DNA of 64,000 nt from positions 62,001-126,000 of the forward strand of contig NZ_NKYF01000020.1 of the NCBI RefSeq assembly GCF_002262885.1, written 5' to 3'. Numbering within the stretch: the first letter of the stretch is position 1; the number at the start of each line of letters is the position of its first letter. This DNA is from Pseudonocardia sp. MH-G8. GTDB taxonomy: Bacteria > Actinomycetota > Actinomycetes > Mycobacteriales > Pseudonocardiaceae. Shown here in pieces: positions 8,394-16,336 of this stretch. Under the pieces are notes generated by a model, which saw only the letters and a program-made list of their open reading frames with translations, had not been told where the DNA came from and did not search any database. Both the position numbers and the translations under genes were made by a program.

Positions 8394-9509
8394 TCAGAGG
8401 GAGTCGAGAACGGCGGGGGCGAGCCCGAAGGCGGTGGTCATGCCGATCCCCGAGGTGACCGCGACCGCGGTGACGCCGGGGGCGACGCGGGCGCGCAGGA
8501 ACTCCCCGGCCGCGGAGGCGTAGACGCCCTGCCAGCGGCGCACGACGGCGAGGTCGTCGCGGCCGAGCAGGGTGCGCGTCTCGGCGAGCAGGAGCTCGTC
8601 GAGCGCCTCCTGCGACCAGGGGTCTGGGGTGGCGGCGTAGGCGTGGGTGTCGCCGACGACGAGGTCGCCGCCGGGCAGCTGCGTGAGCATGTGGTTGACG
8701 ACGGCGTCGAGCATCTCGGGCCGTTCGGCGGCCCAGCGGCGCCGCAGCGCCCGCGCGCTGTCGGTGCCGGCCAGCGCCGGGTAGCGCAGCATCGAGCTGC
8801 CCGTGAGGACGGCCGGGGCGATCCGCAGGCCGGGAACGCGCACCTGCAGCATCTGCAGCAGGCACCGCTGCATCCCGGCCTCGTCGGCGACCTCGGGCAG
8901 GAGGCGGTCGAGGTCGTGGCCGGCGCAGACGACGACATGCCGGGCGCGCAGGTCACCGCGCCCCGTGCGCACCAGCCCGTCCTCGACGCCGAGCACCGGT
9001 GTGGACCACAGCATCCGCACCCCTGGCTGTGCGGCGAGCCACTCGGCGATCGCCCCGGCCGCCCGCCGCTGGTCCACGCGCAGGTCGAGCGGCAGCAGGG
9101 CGCCCCCGTGCAGACCCTCGACGGCCACGGGCACGGCCGCGGTGACCTCGGCGGGGGTGAGCAGGCGGACCTCCTCGGCGCCGCGGGTGGCAGCGAGCTC
9201 GTCGAGCGCCGCCGCCTCCTCCTCGCTACGGGCGACGACGACGGTGCCGCACTCCTGGACACCGACGCCGGCCTCGCGCGCCATCCGCAGCCAGGTGCCG
9301 CGGGCGCGCCGGGCGAACGTGTGCGCCTCCCCCGCCTGCGCCGTGATGCACGCGTGGCCGAAGTTGCGCACGGACGCACCGACCGCGCGCTCGTCCCGTT
9401 CGACGACGGTCACCGACAGCCCGCGCGCCACCGCTTCGACGGCGTGCGCGAGCCCGACGATGCCGGCGCCGACGACGATCAGGTCGGCGGGTCCACTGCT
9501 CGAGGTCAC
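8394..9509 (-). CDS. FAD-dependent oxidoreductase of phosphonate catabolism (HpnW-type)
   Basis: A 371-residue DAO-fold flavoprotein. The dinucleotide motif GAGIVG is at 14-19 after a short N terminus, and the C-terminal FAD motif includes VTSGIGMTTAFGLAP. It resembles TIGR03364, a clade found beside PhnX-like hydrolases and phosphonate transporters and proposed to oxidise the amino group of aminoethylphosphonate-type compounds to the aldehyde. Here it heads the operon, followed by phnD-C-E and the PhnX-like enzyme, which would cleave that aldehyde. No PhnW transaminase is present, so this enzyme is the best candidate for deamination. GTG 9509 is chosen because a longer frame would run through the operator at 9550-9563. 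Confidence 0.83.
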   Translation of the reverse strand: MTSSSGPADLIVVGAGIVGLAHAVEAVARGLSVTVVERDERAVGASVRNFGHACITAQAGEAHTFARRARGTWLRMAREAGVGVQECGTVVVARSEEEAAALDELAATRGAEEVRLLTPAEVTAAVPVAVEGLHGGALLPLDLRVDQRRAAGAIAEWLAAQPGVRMLWSTPVLGVEDGLVRTGRGDLRARHVVVCAGHDLDRLLPEVADEAGMQRCLLQMLQVRVPGLRIAPAVLTGSSMLRYPALAGTDSARALRRRWAAERPEMLDAVVNHMLTQLPGGDLVVGDTHAYAATPDPWSQEALDELLLAETRTLLGRDDLAVVRRWQGVYASAAGEFLRARVAPGVTAVAVTSGIGMTTAFGLAPAVLDSL

Positions 9510-9549
9510 GCCGGCCACGGTGGCAGCCGGGAGCGGAGCCGCGCAATGA

Positions 9550-9563
9550 CTTGTATGGACAAG
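9550..9563. promoter_or_regulatory. GntR-type operator upstream of the phosphonate operon
   Basis: CTTGT-ATGG-ACAAG, a 5-bp inverted repeat with 4-nt spacer, 40 nt upstream of the FAD oxidoreductase start. The identical sequence, including one more base on the left (ACTTGTATGGACAAG), is at 11631-11645 before the phosphonate-type alcohol dehydrogenase. Size and symmetry fit HutC/GntR operators, and a GntR/UTRA gene starts 72 nt away. Confidence 0.7.
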
Positions 9564-9620
9564 GCACCCAGTGTTCAACTCGGTGGCACCATTCGGACAT
9601 GTCAGACGCCCCGCAGCTTG

Positions 9621-9626
9621 TATAGT
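9621..9626 (+). promoter_or_regulatory. -10 element for a probably leaderless gntR transcript
   Basis: TATAGT ends 8 nt before the GTG at 9635 with no Shine-Dalgarno sequence between, the arrangement of actinobacterial leaderless genes. The element overlaps a half-match (CTTGTAT, 9617-9623) to the operators of this locus, which would allow autoregulation. No convincing -35 is visible. Confidence 0.45.
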
Positions 9627-9634
9627 CCGCCCTC

Positions 9635-10432
9635 GTGACGGCGATCCCCCTGCACCGGGCACTGGCGGCGGAGCTGCGGCAGCGGATCCGGAGCGGGCAG
9701 CTCGCGGTGGGTGAGTCGCTACCGTCGGAGGCGCAGCTGTGCCGCGAGTTCGCCGCCTCCCGCGGTCCGGTCCGCCAGGCGCTGGCCGCCCTGCGCGACG
9801 AAGGCCTGATCGGTGGCGGGCAGGGGAAACGGCCGGTGGTCCTCGACGCCGTCCCGGCCCAGCCCTTCGCGTCGTTCCTGTCGTTCACCCGCCGCGCGGA
9901 GATCACCGGGCACGTGCCGGGGCAACGGCTGCAGGAGATCGCGCTGCGCCGGCCCGACGCCACGGTCGCCGCGGCGCTGGGCCTCGAACCCGACGCGCTC
10001 GCCGTCCAGCTGCTGCGGCTGCGCCTGCTCGACGGGCGCCCCGCGGCGCTCGAGCGGATGACCTACGTCGAGCAGGTGGGCCGGTCGTTGCTCACCGCCG
10101 ACCTCAACGCCGGATCGATCTACGCGTTCCTCACCACGCAGGGCGTGGACCTGCACGCAGCACGCCACACCTTCGACGCGGTGGCCGCCGACGCCGTCGA
10201 CGCCACACTGCTCGAGGTGCCGGTCGGGGCCCCGCTGCTGCGCGAGCGCCGACTCACCACGGACTCGTCCGGCGCGCCGATCGAGTGGTCCGACGACCGG
10301 TACCGGCCCGACGTCGCCACGGTCACGGTCACCAACACGCGCAGCGCGCGAGCCGAGGGCACCCGGACCGGCCCGGCCTGGACCGGGGAGCACCCGGGCG
10401 GCGCCGCGCGGGCCGAGGTCGCCGGCGCCTGA
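9635..10432 (+). CDS. GntR/HutC-family regulator with UTRA domain (phosphonate locus)
   Basis: A 265-residue regulator: an N-terminal winged helix (about 1-70; LPSEAQLCREFAASRGPVRQALAALRDEGL is the recognition unit) and a C-terminal UTRA ligand-binding domain (about 90-235, ending with IEWSDDRYRPDVATVTV). UTRA regulators such as PhnF sense small pathway compounds and usually repress. It is divergent from the phosphonate operon and convergent with the associated dehydrogenase, with matching palindromes before both, so it is the likely common regulator. The last 25 or so residues are a Gly/Ala/Arg-rich extension beyond the family. Confidence 0.85.
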   Translation: MTAIPLHRALAAELRQRIRSGQLAVGESLPSEAQLCREFAASRGPVRQALAALRDEGLIGGGQGKRPVVLDAVPAQPFASFLSFTRRAEITGHVPGQRLQEIALRRPDATVAAALGLEPDALAVQLLRLRLLDGRPAALERMTYVEQVGRSLLTADLNAGSIYAFLTTQGVDLHAARHTFDAVAADAVDATLLEVPVGAPLLRERRLTTDSSGAPIEWSDDRYRPDVATVTVTNTRSARAEGTRTGPAWTGEHPGGAARAEVAGA

Positions 10433-10500
10433 CCCGCGGAGAGGGGGAGCGTGCCCCCCACCTGCGCGAGTCGGGGGCTGAGCGCGAATGTGTCGCGTCC

Positions 10501-10523
10501 TCCCGGCGCGTCAGGCGCCGGGA
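10501..10523. terminator. Bidirectional intrinsic terminator hairpin
   Basis: TCCCGGCGC (10501-10509) and GCGCCGGGA (10515-10523) form a perfect 9-bp stem with a 5-nt loop between converging gntR and the dehydrogenase gene. The dehydrogenase stop codon lies in the loop/stem junction. No T tract, as usual for actinobacteria. Confidence 0.55.
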
Positions 10524-11593
10524 ACGACCGCCTGCCGCGGTGCCGGGCCGCGCCGGGCGGACGCCACGGCCTCGTCGATCTCGTCGAGGCGGTAGCGGCC
10601 GCCGACCAGTTCGGCGAACGGGTAGGTGCGGTGGTGGGCGGCCAGGAAGTCGACGGCCGCCTGCAGGTCCCCCGGCCGGTAGTTGTGCACTCCGACCACC
10701 CGGTGCAGGCCGCGGACCAGCCGTTCCGGGTCGAGCGGCACCGCCGGGCCGGGCGAGACCGAGCCGGCCAGCACGGCGACACCGCCCACCGCGAGCGCGT
10801 CCAGGCACGAGTTCACGGCCTCCGCCGCGCCGGAGAGCTCGACCGCGACGTCGACGTCCGCCGCATCCGCGCCGTCCGGCGCGACCTCTGCCGCCCCGAA
10901 GCGCCGCGCCTGCGCCCGGCGGGCGGCGTCGGGATCCACGGCGAGCACGTGCGCCCCCGCCTGCGCCAGCATGGCCACCGCCGTCAGCCCGAGCATCCCC
11001 GCGCCGCTGACCAGGGCCCGCGCCCCCGGGACGACCGGCCCGGCCGCGGCGAGGACGGCGGCCACCGTGGCGGTGGCGCACGAGGCCGGTCCGGCGACGG
11101 CGTCGGGCACGTCGTCGGGCACGGCGACGATCGCGGTGCCGGGCAGGACCACGCAGTGCGTGGCGAACCCACCCGTCAGCGGGGCGGCCTCGTCGAGCGG
11201 CTCGTGGCCGTACTTGCGCAGCTGCAGGCACTTCTGCGGCATGTCGCGGCGGCAGCGCACGCAGGCGCCGCACGAGGACGTCACCGACCAGACGACCCGG
11301 GCGCCGGGCACCACCGGAGCACCGTCGACGTAGCGGGCCGGAACCCCGGGTCCGACGGCGACGACGTGCCCCACCTGCTCGTGCCCCAGCACCCCGGGCG
11401 CCGGCGACGCCCGGTGCCCGGCGACGGTGTGCAGGTCGCTGCCGCAGACCGTCGCGAGGTCGATCTCCACCAGCACCTCCCCCGGCCCCGGCACGTGGGG
11501 GACCGCCGCCGGCACGACGGTGAAGGGTTCCCCGACCCCGTCCCACCGGGCGTAACGGGCGTGGACGAGGTCGGGGTGGACGGCAGCGCTCAT
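10511..11593 (-). CDS. Phosphonate-associated zinc alcohol dehydrogenase (HpnZ-type)
   Basis: A 360-residue medium-chain Zn dehydrogenase. The catalytic-zinc segment is ATVCGSDLHT (Cys50) with the GHE motif about 20 residues later; the structural zinc site has four cysteines in CGACVRCRRDMPQKC. The nucleotide motif is SGAGMLGLTAV. It matches the style of TIGR03366, a clade repeatedly found with phosphonate catabolism genes and presumed to oxidise or reduce a pathway alcohol/aldehyde. It is not in the phn operon but carries the same palindromic element 38 nt upstream of its ATG, so co-regulation is likely. Confidence 0.85.
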   Translation of the reverse strand: MSAAVHPDLVHARYARWDGVGEPFTVVPAAVPHVPGPGEVLVEIDLATVCGSDLHTVAGHRASPAPGVLGHEQVGHVVAVGPGVPARYVDGAPVVPGARVVWSVTSSCGACVRCRRDMPQKCLQLRKYGHEPLDEAAPLTGGFATHCVVLPGTAIVAVPDDVPDAVAGPASCATATVAAVLAAAGPVVPGARALVSGAGMLGLTAVAMLAQAGAHVLAVDPDAARRAQARRFGAAEVAPDGADAADVDVAVELSGAAEAVNSCLDALAVGGVAVLAGSVSPGPAVPLDPERLVRGLHRVVGVHNYRPGDLQAAVDFLAAHHRTYPFAELVGGRYRLDEIDEAVASARRGPAPRQAVVPGA

Positions 11594-11631
11594 GCCCCGA
11601 CGCTGTCATCCCGCCGGCGCCGGGGCAACCA

Positions 11632-11645
11632 CTTGTATGGACAAG
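11632..11645. promoter_or_regulatory. GntR-type operator upstream of the HpnZ-type dehydrogenase
   Basis: CTTGTATGGACAAG, an exact second copy of the 9550-9563 site, at nearly the same distance (38 versus 40 nt) from the start codon it precedes. This duplication is the main evidence that the dehydrogenase and the phosphonate operon form one regulon. Confidence 0.7.
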
Positions 11646-11704
11646 TTGACCGATGTTCATCCGGCCGATGGCGGCGCGTCGACCGTCCCGGCTTGCGCTC
11701 AGCT

Positions 11705-11734
11705 GTTACCAGCAGTAACGTTACCGGCGGTAAC
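11705..11734. promoter_or_regulatory. Tandem palindromes before the AurF/FprB genes
   Basis: Two adjacent copies of GTTAC-N5-GTAAC (11705-11719 and 11720-11734), differing only in the spacers (CAGCA, CGGCG), end 31 nt before the oxygenase ATG. The size, symmetry and tandem arrangement suggest an operator for a TetR-type dimer pair. No regulator gene is adjacent, so the protein is unknown and probably encoded elsewhere. Confidence 0.6.
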
Positions 11735-11765
11735 GGCAATGTCGTCGAACCGCGAGGGAGCGACC

Positions 11766-12701
11766 ATGGCCACCATGGACCACACCGCGACCCGGGACCC
11801 CGCCGCCCGGACCGGCACCGGAAACGTGGAGCACGAGGACGTCGCGAGCCGGCTGCTGCGCTCGTCGGAGATGATGTCGTTCGACCCGACGCGCGAAGTG
11901 GACTGGGAGACACCGCTGGACACGGCGCACCACGGCGCCAGTCCGGAGTGGTGCACGCTCTACGGCACGGCGTACTGGTCGGAGCTGACGCCCGAGCAGC
12001 AGCGGGAGCTGACCCGCCAGGAGTCGGCGTCGGTGGCCAGCACCGGCATCTGGTTCGAGATGATCCTGCAGCAGATGGTGCTGCGCGACTTCTACGCCAA
12101 GGACCCCACTGACCCGGCGTTCCAGTGGGCCCTCACCGAGATCGCCGACGAGTGCCGGCACTCGATCATGTTCGCGCGGGGCGTCGCGAAGCTCGGGGCC
12201 CGGCCCTACCGGCCCAAGCGCCACGTCGTCGAGCTCGGCCGCGCGTTCAAGGCGCTCGCCGGCGGGGAGGCCGCCTACGCGGCGATCCTCGTGGCCGAAG
12301 AGGTCCTCGACGTGATGCAGCGCGACTGGATGCGCGACGAGCGGGTCGCCCCGTTCGTGCGCACCATCAACAACATCCACGTGGTCGAGGAGTCCCGGCA
12401 CATGGCGTTCGCCCGGGACGAGGTCCGGGAGCGGATGGCGGGCACGGGCACTCTGCGCCGGCAGATCAACTCCATCGTGATCGCCGCCGCGGCCTACTTC
12501 ATCGTGACCAGCATGGTCAGCGAGGACGTCTACGCCGCCGCCGGGCTCGACCGGGCGCGCGCCGTGCGGGAGGCCCGCGCCAACGAGCACCACAAGTCGA
12601 TGATGCGCTCGAGCTGCGCCGGGCTGATGGAGTTCCTCGGCTCGGCCGGCCTGCTCACACCACCGGCACGCGCGATCTACCGCCGCGCGCATCTGCTCTA
12701 G
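11766..12701 (+). CDS. AurF-family diiron oxygenase
   Basis: A 311-residue ferritin-like diiron protein of the AurF/p-aminobenzoate N-oxygenase family. Two of the expected carboxylate/His helices are clear: ALTEIADECRHSIMFARG (ExxxH type) and INNIHVVEESRHMAFARDEV. Other helices carry the remaining glutamates (QQELTRQES, LVAEEVLDV). The family oxidises amines or other substrates with O2 and needs an electron donor; the next gene encodes a ferredoxin-reductase that could supply it, the arrangement of Rv0885-fprB in Mycobacterium tuberculosis. ATG 11766 has GAGGGAG 6 nt upstream; an in-frame ATG at 11739 is less well placed. Substrate unknown. Confidence 0.85.
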   Translation: MATMDHTATRDPAARTGTGNVEHEDVASRLLRSSEMMSFDPTREVDWETPLDTAHHGASPEWCTLYGTAYWSELTPEQQRELTRQESASVASTGIWFEMILQQMVLRDFYAKDPTDPAFQWALTEIADECRHSIMFARGVAKLGARPYRPKRHVVELGRAFKALAGGEAAYAAILVAEEVLDVMQRDWMRDERVAPFVRTINNIHVVEESRHMAFARDEVRERMAGTGTLRRQINSIVIAAAAYFIVTSMVSEDVYAAAGLDRARAVREARANEHHKSMMRSSCAGLMEFLGSAGLLTPPARAIYRRAHLL

Positions 12702-12734
12702 CGGGTCGATGGCCGTGGTGTGAGCGAGCGGGCC

Positions 12735-12808
12735 GGCGCCGCCCTGCGGGGGAGGCGCGCAGGGAGCGAGGAACGAGCGACCGAGCACCGGAGGAGCAGG
12801 GCGGCGCC
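12735..12808. repeat. Long inverted repeat in the oxygenase-reductase gap
   Basis: GGCGCCGCCCTGC (12735-12747) is exactly complementary to GCAGGGCGGCGCC (12796-12808) across a 48-nt loop, with a possible outer GGGCC/GGCCC extension at 12730-12734 and 12814-12818. It occupies most of the 152-nt gap and ends 45 nt before the fprB start. It could be an attenuator, an mRNA-stability element or a mobile palindrome relic. Confidence 0.6.
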
Positions 12809-12853
12809 TCGAAGGCCCGTGAGCCCGCCGGAGCGGAGCGGAGGCCATGTCAC

Positions 12854-14374
12854 ATGCCGTACGCGATCACCCAGACCTGCTGCACGGATGCGTCGTGCGT
12901 GGCGGCCTGCCCGGTCAACTGCATCCACCCGACGCCGGACGAGCCGGACTTCGGCACCACGGACATGCTCTACGTCGACCCGCGCACCTGCATCGACTGC
13001 GGTGCCTGCGCCGACGCGTGCCCGGTGGACGCGGTCCACCCCGTCGACGCCCTGACCGGTGCTGCGGCGGACTACGCGGCGATCAACGCGGACTTCTACG
13101 CGGACCGGCCGAGCTCGAAGGCCACCGAGCCGCCGGTGTTCCACTCGTGGGGTCCGCCGGACTTCGACCGCGTGATCCCGGCCGGCTTCCCGGCCCTCGA
13201 CGTCGCCGTCGTCGGCACCGGGCCGGCGGGCATGTACGCGGTGCAGGACCTGCTGCTGCACACGAACGCGCGCGTCACGCTGATCGACCGGCTGCGGGAG
13301 CCGGGCGGGCTCGTGCGGTTCGGGGTGGCGCCCGACCACCCGTCGACGAAGCGCATCGGGGAGGCGTTCGCGCGCCACCACGCCCACCACCGGCTGCGGA
13401 TGCGGCTGGGGGTGCAGGTCGGCCGGGACACCGGTGTGGAGCAGCTCGCCGCCGCGCACGACGCGGTGATCTACGCCGTGGGCGCGTCCGAGCCGCGGGC
13501 ACTCGGGGTGCCCGGCGAGGAGCTGCCCGCGAGCATCGCCGCCACCACCGTCGTCGGTTGGTACAACGGCCACCCGGAGGTCGCGCCGGCAGCCGTCGAC
13601 CTCTGCGCGGAGCGGGTGGTCGTCGTCGGCACCGGCAACGTGGCCCTCGACGTCGCGCGGATCCTCACCGCGGACCCCGCCGACCTGGCGGGCACCGCGA
13701 TCGCCGGCCCCGCACTGGAGGCGCTGCGGAACTCGGCGGTGCGCGAGGTGGTGCTGCTGGGGCGCCGCGGCCCGCAGGACGCCGCCTACACGCGCCCGGA
13801 GCTGCTGGCGCTGGCCCACCTGCACGGCGTGGAACTGGTGGTCGACGACAGCGATCCGCGCACCGGCGAGGCGATCGACGCGGCCGCGCCGGGCGAGCAC
13901 GCCGCCCTGCTGCAGGGCGTGCGACGAGAGGTCCTCGACCGGTCGGCGCCTCCTCCGGACGGGCCCCGACGGCTCGTCCTGCGCTTCCACTCGGCGCCGG
14001 TCGCGATCACGGGTCCCGACCGGGTGTCGGGTGTACGGGTCAGCGGCCGGGACGGCGAGCGGGAGATCGCCGCCGGGCTGGTCGTGCGGGCCGTGGGCCA
14101 CCGGGGCACGCCGCTGCCGGGCCTGCCGTTCGACGACGTGACCGGCACCGTCCCGAACGCGGGCGGGCGCGTGGCGGGGATGCCCGGCACCTACGTCGTC
14201 GGCTGGATCAAGCGCGGCTCGACCGGCGGGATCGGGGCCAACCGCAGCTGCGCCGCCGAGACGCTGCGCGCGCTGGTCGACGACGCCGTCGCCGGACACC
14301 TGCGGGCGCGACCCCGGCGACGCATCCCGCTGCCCCTGCGGGCACGTGCGCGCCGGGCACCGGTGGCGCGCTGA
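12854..14374 (+). CDS. FprB-type ferredoxin / NADP reductase fusion
   Basis: Predicted 506-residue electron-transfer flavoprotein. Residues 1-60 are a ferredoxin domain with two clusters of cysteines (CCTDASCVAACPVNCIHP and CIDCGACADACPVDAVHP), compatible with a 7Fe ferredoxin. Residues about 115-480 form a glutathione-reductase-like FAD/NADP module: FAD motif GTGPAG, FGVAPDHPSTK, NADP motif GTGNVALDVARIL, and the late WIKRGSTGGIGANR typical of FprA/FprB. It most likely passes NADPH electrons to its own ferredoxin domain and on to the upstream diiron oxygenase. The last 25 residues are Arg-rich. It ends 4 nt from the convergent DUF5996 gene. Confidence 0.9.
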   Translation: MPYAITQTCCTDASCVAACPVNCIHPTPDEPDFGTTDMLYVDPRTCIDCGACADACPVDAVHPVDALTGAAADYAAINADFYADRPSSKATEPPVFHSWGPPDFDRVIPAGFPALDVAVVGTGPAGMYAVQDLLLHTNARVTLIDRLREPGGLVRFGVAPDHPSTKRIGEAFARHHAHHRLRMRLGVQVGRDTGVEQLAAAHDAVIYAVGASEPRALGVPGEELPASIAATTVVGWYNGHPEVAPAAVDLCAERVVVVGTGNVALDVARILTADPADLAGTAIAGPALEALRNSAVREVVLLGRRGPQDAAYTRPELLALAHLHGVELVVDDSDPRTGEAIDAAAPGEHAALLQGVRREVLDRSAPPPDGPRRLVLRFHSAPVAITGPDRVSGVRVSGRDGEREIAAGLVVRAVGHRGTPLPGLPFDDVTGTVPNAGGRVAGMPGTYVVGWIKRGSTGGIGANRSCAAETLRALVDDAVAGHLRARPRRRIPLPLRARARRAPVAR

Positions 14375-14378
14375 CGCC

Positions 14379-15317
14379 TCAGCGGTGCCCGTCCCACCGG
14401 AGGGGGTCGTCCTCGAGCGCGGCTCGGTCCCAGCGCCCCAGGTCGGCGGCGGCCTCGTACGTGCTGTGCAGGAACTCGCGCAGCGCCCCATCGGGGTCGG
14501 GGGCGGCGCGCACGGCCTCGTAGGGCAGCAGGAACTGGCCGTTCTCGGCGCTGTAGTACGCCCCCTCGGGCCCGACCGGGTGCCCGGCGAAGCCATCGGG
14601 TTCCGGGTAGGCGTAGGCGTAGAAGGCACCCTCCTCGCCCCCGCCGGGCCAGAACCCGCAGCTGCTCAGCTCCCGGGAGTAGCCCTCGACCATGACCCAG
14701 TCGGCGCAGTTCGGCGCCCCACCGGGATGCCGCGGCGCGGGACGGCCGGAGAACCGCGTGCAGGCGAGGTCCATCGCCCCCCACCAGAAGTGCACGGGGC
14801 TGACCTTGCCGACGAAGTGCGCGCGGAACTCCCCCATCACCCGGTGGGCCGACACCAGCTGGCGCCAGAACAGGTGCGCGGCCTCGGGGTCGTACGCGGC
14901 GTGCTCGCGGTCCTGGGCGAACGGGATCGCCGGGTCGACCTCGTTGGGCCGCGCGGAGATGCGCGCCTCCAGACCCAGCCCGGCCAGCGCGTGCATGGTG
15001 CGGTCGAGGAACTCCGCCACCGGCATCGGGTGCAGCGCGACGGTGCGCGTGCCGGCCGCGCTGCTGCGGATGACGAGCTGGTGCTCGACGAAGTCGAACT
15101 CGATGTCGAAGACCTCGCCCCCGTAGGGGATCGACGAGGTCGTCAGGCCACGCGGGCTGACGTAGAGCGTGACCTGCCACCAGTGGTTGAGCAGCGGGGC
15201 CTGGGCCATCCGGATCTTGCCCACGATCTGGGTCCACAGGTGCAGGGTGTCGCGCGTGTCCGTCCAGTCCGCGACGCGCAGCGCGGGCCACGCCCCGCGC
15301 ACGTTCGGCTCCGCCAC
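14379..15317 (-). CDS. DUF5996-family protein
   Basis: Predicted 312-residue soluble protein that I match to the DUF5996 family from its overall pattern: WPALRVADWTDTRDTLHLW near the start, HWWQVTLYVSPRGLTTS, a central HFVGKVSPVHFWWGAMDLACTRFSGRPAP, and SCGFWPGGG later. No enzymatic motif is evident and the function is unknown. GTG 15317 has GAAAGGGGA 4-12 nt upstream. It lies 83 nt downstream of the TPR gene on the same strand and may be co-transcribed. Confidence 0.68.
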   Translation of the reverse strand: MAEPNVRGAWPALRVADWTDTRDTLHLWTQIVGKIRMAQAPLLNHWWQVTLYVSPRGLTTSSIPYGGEVFDIEFDFVEHQLVIRSSAAGTRTVALHPMPVAEFLDRTMHALAGLGLEARISARPNEVDPAIPFAQDREHAAYDPEAAHLFWRQLVSAHRVMGEFRAHFVGKVSPVHFWWGAMDLACTRFSGRPAPRHPGGAPNCADWVMVEGYSRELSSCGFWPGGGEEGAFYAYAYPEPDGFAGHPVGPEGAYYSAENGQFLLPYEAVRAAPDPDGALREFLHSTYEAAADLGRWDRAALEDDPLRWDGHR

Positions 15318-15400
15318 CGGGTCCCCTTTCCATCGGTTGATCGGTCCCCGGCGAGCATCGCCGACCGTGCGCGGGTCCGCCGGATCAGGCTCCGTCCGGG

Positions 15401-15772
15401 TCAGTCCCCGACCGGGGCGAGGCGCGCGGCGAGGCCGTCGAGGCGCTCGCGGTACTCGGCGCGGTCCGACATCGCGACGGCCACCCGGTACTGCGCCTGG
15501 GCCTCGACCAGCCGGCTCCGGCGCTCCAGCGTGCGGCCGAGGAGGAAACGCGCGTAGGCGTCGGCGGGGTCGAGCTCGACGACCCGCGCGAACGTCTGCC
15601 GCGCCCGCTCGAGCTGCGCGGAGTGGAAGTAGGCCCGGCCCAGCAGCAGCAGGGCGGCGGCGTTCCCGTCGATCTCCTCCTCCACCGGCGCCAGGAGCGC
15701 CAGCGCCTCCAGCGGCTCGCCGCTCTCCAGCAGGACCTGCGCGAAGCGGTAGCGGTCGAACGTCGTGGTCAT
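15401..15772 (-). CDS. Small TPR-repeat protein
   Basis: A 123-residue, almost entirely helical protein with about three tetratricopeptide repeats: around 5-35 (FAQVLLESGEPLEALALLAPV), 38-70 (AAALLLLGRAYFHSAQLERARQTFARVVELDP) and 72-105 (DAYARFLLGRTLERRSRLVEAQAQYRVAV). It is probably a protein-protein adaptor; no catalytic domain. GAGGAGGT before the ATG is a strong ribosome site. It is divergent from the three-gene cassette at 15974, whose second protein also has TPR-like helices. Confidence 0.85.
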   Translation of the reverse strand: MTTTFDRYRFAQVLLESGEPLEALALLAPVEEEIDGNAAALLLLGRAYFHSAQLERARQTFARVVELDPADAYARFLLGRTLERRSRLVEAQAQYRVAVAMSDRAEYRERLDGLAARLAPVGD

Positions 15773-15973
15773 GGGAGACCTCCTCCACCTGTCGTTGCGC
15801 CCTCAACAACATGCACTCGCGCCCTGGCATTCCGCGTGAGAAGAGCCGCCGGTGCTGCTCGTCCGAAGGAGTGGACTTCACCGCGCCACAACTCAGGTGA
15901 GCAACAGCGGAGCGCGCACCGACGAAGTACCCCCCGCGCTCCGGGCAGAGCGCATGATCACCGAGGGGACACA

Positions 15974-16336
15974 ATGCAGAACCACTTCGCCAGCAACAGC
16001 ATCAACGCCTCCGTCGTGCAGATCGCCGACATCATCGCGAACCGCGGTCCGGTGCTCGACGCATCCGAGACCGCCGTGGCACGGTCGCAGATCGCAGCCG
16101 TGCGGGACCGCGTAGACCGGCTTACCGCAGCGGGTCCCGTCCCCCACGAGGTCGCCACCGAGCTGCGGTCGCTCACACGCACGGCGGAGGCCGAGGTGGC
16201 CATTGACCAGCCGGACCGCAGCCGGACGCTGACCATACTGACGCAGCTCAGGAACCTGGCTGCCGGCGTGGCCGCCACCGCTGGCATCGCGGAGTCCGTC
16301 GACGGCATCGTCCGAACAATCACCGGCGCCTCGTGA
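15974..16336 (+). CDS. Uncharacterised small helical protein, first gene of overlapping cassette
   Basis: A 120-residue acidic/neutral helical protein I do not recognise. The N-terminal stretch (NSINASVVQIADIIANRG, about residues 8-25) is followed by amphipathic helices rich in Ala, Arg, Asp and Glu and a short hydrophobic helix (LAAGVAATAGIAESV, about 97-111). The same IxA-S/T-xVQxAxxIxNxG pattern recurs at the start of the next protein. No signal peptide or catalytic motif. ATG 15974 follows GAGGGG by 8 nt. The stop overlaps the next start by 4 nt (GTGA), so the products are probably made in fixed ratio. Real coding is supported by overlap and codon bias; function unknown. Confidence 0.7.
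   Translation: MQNHFASNSINASVVQIADIIANRGPVLDASETAVARSQIAAVRDRVDRLTAAGPVPHEVATELRSLTRTAEAEVAIDQPDRSRTLTILTQLRNLAAGVAATAGIAESVDGIVRTITGAS

Noticed and set aside
5267-11593. C-P lyase pathway
   Set aside because: None of PhnG-H-I-J-K-L-M is present. The HAD, flavoprotein and dehydrogenase indicate a hydrolytic phosphonate route.
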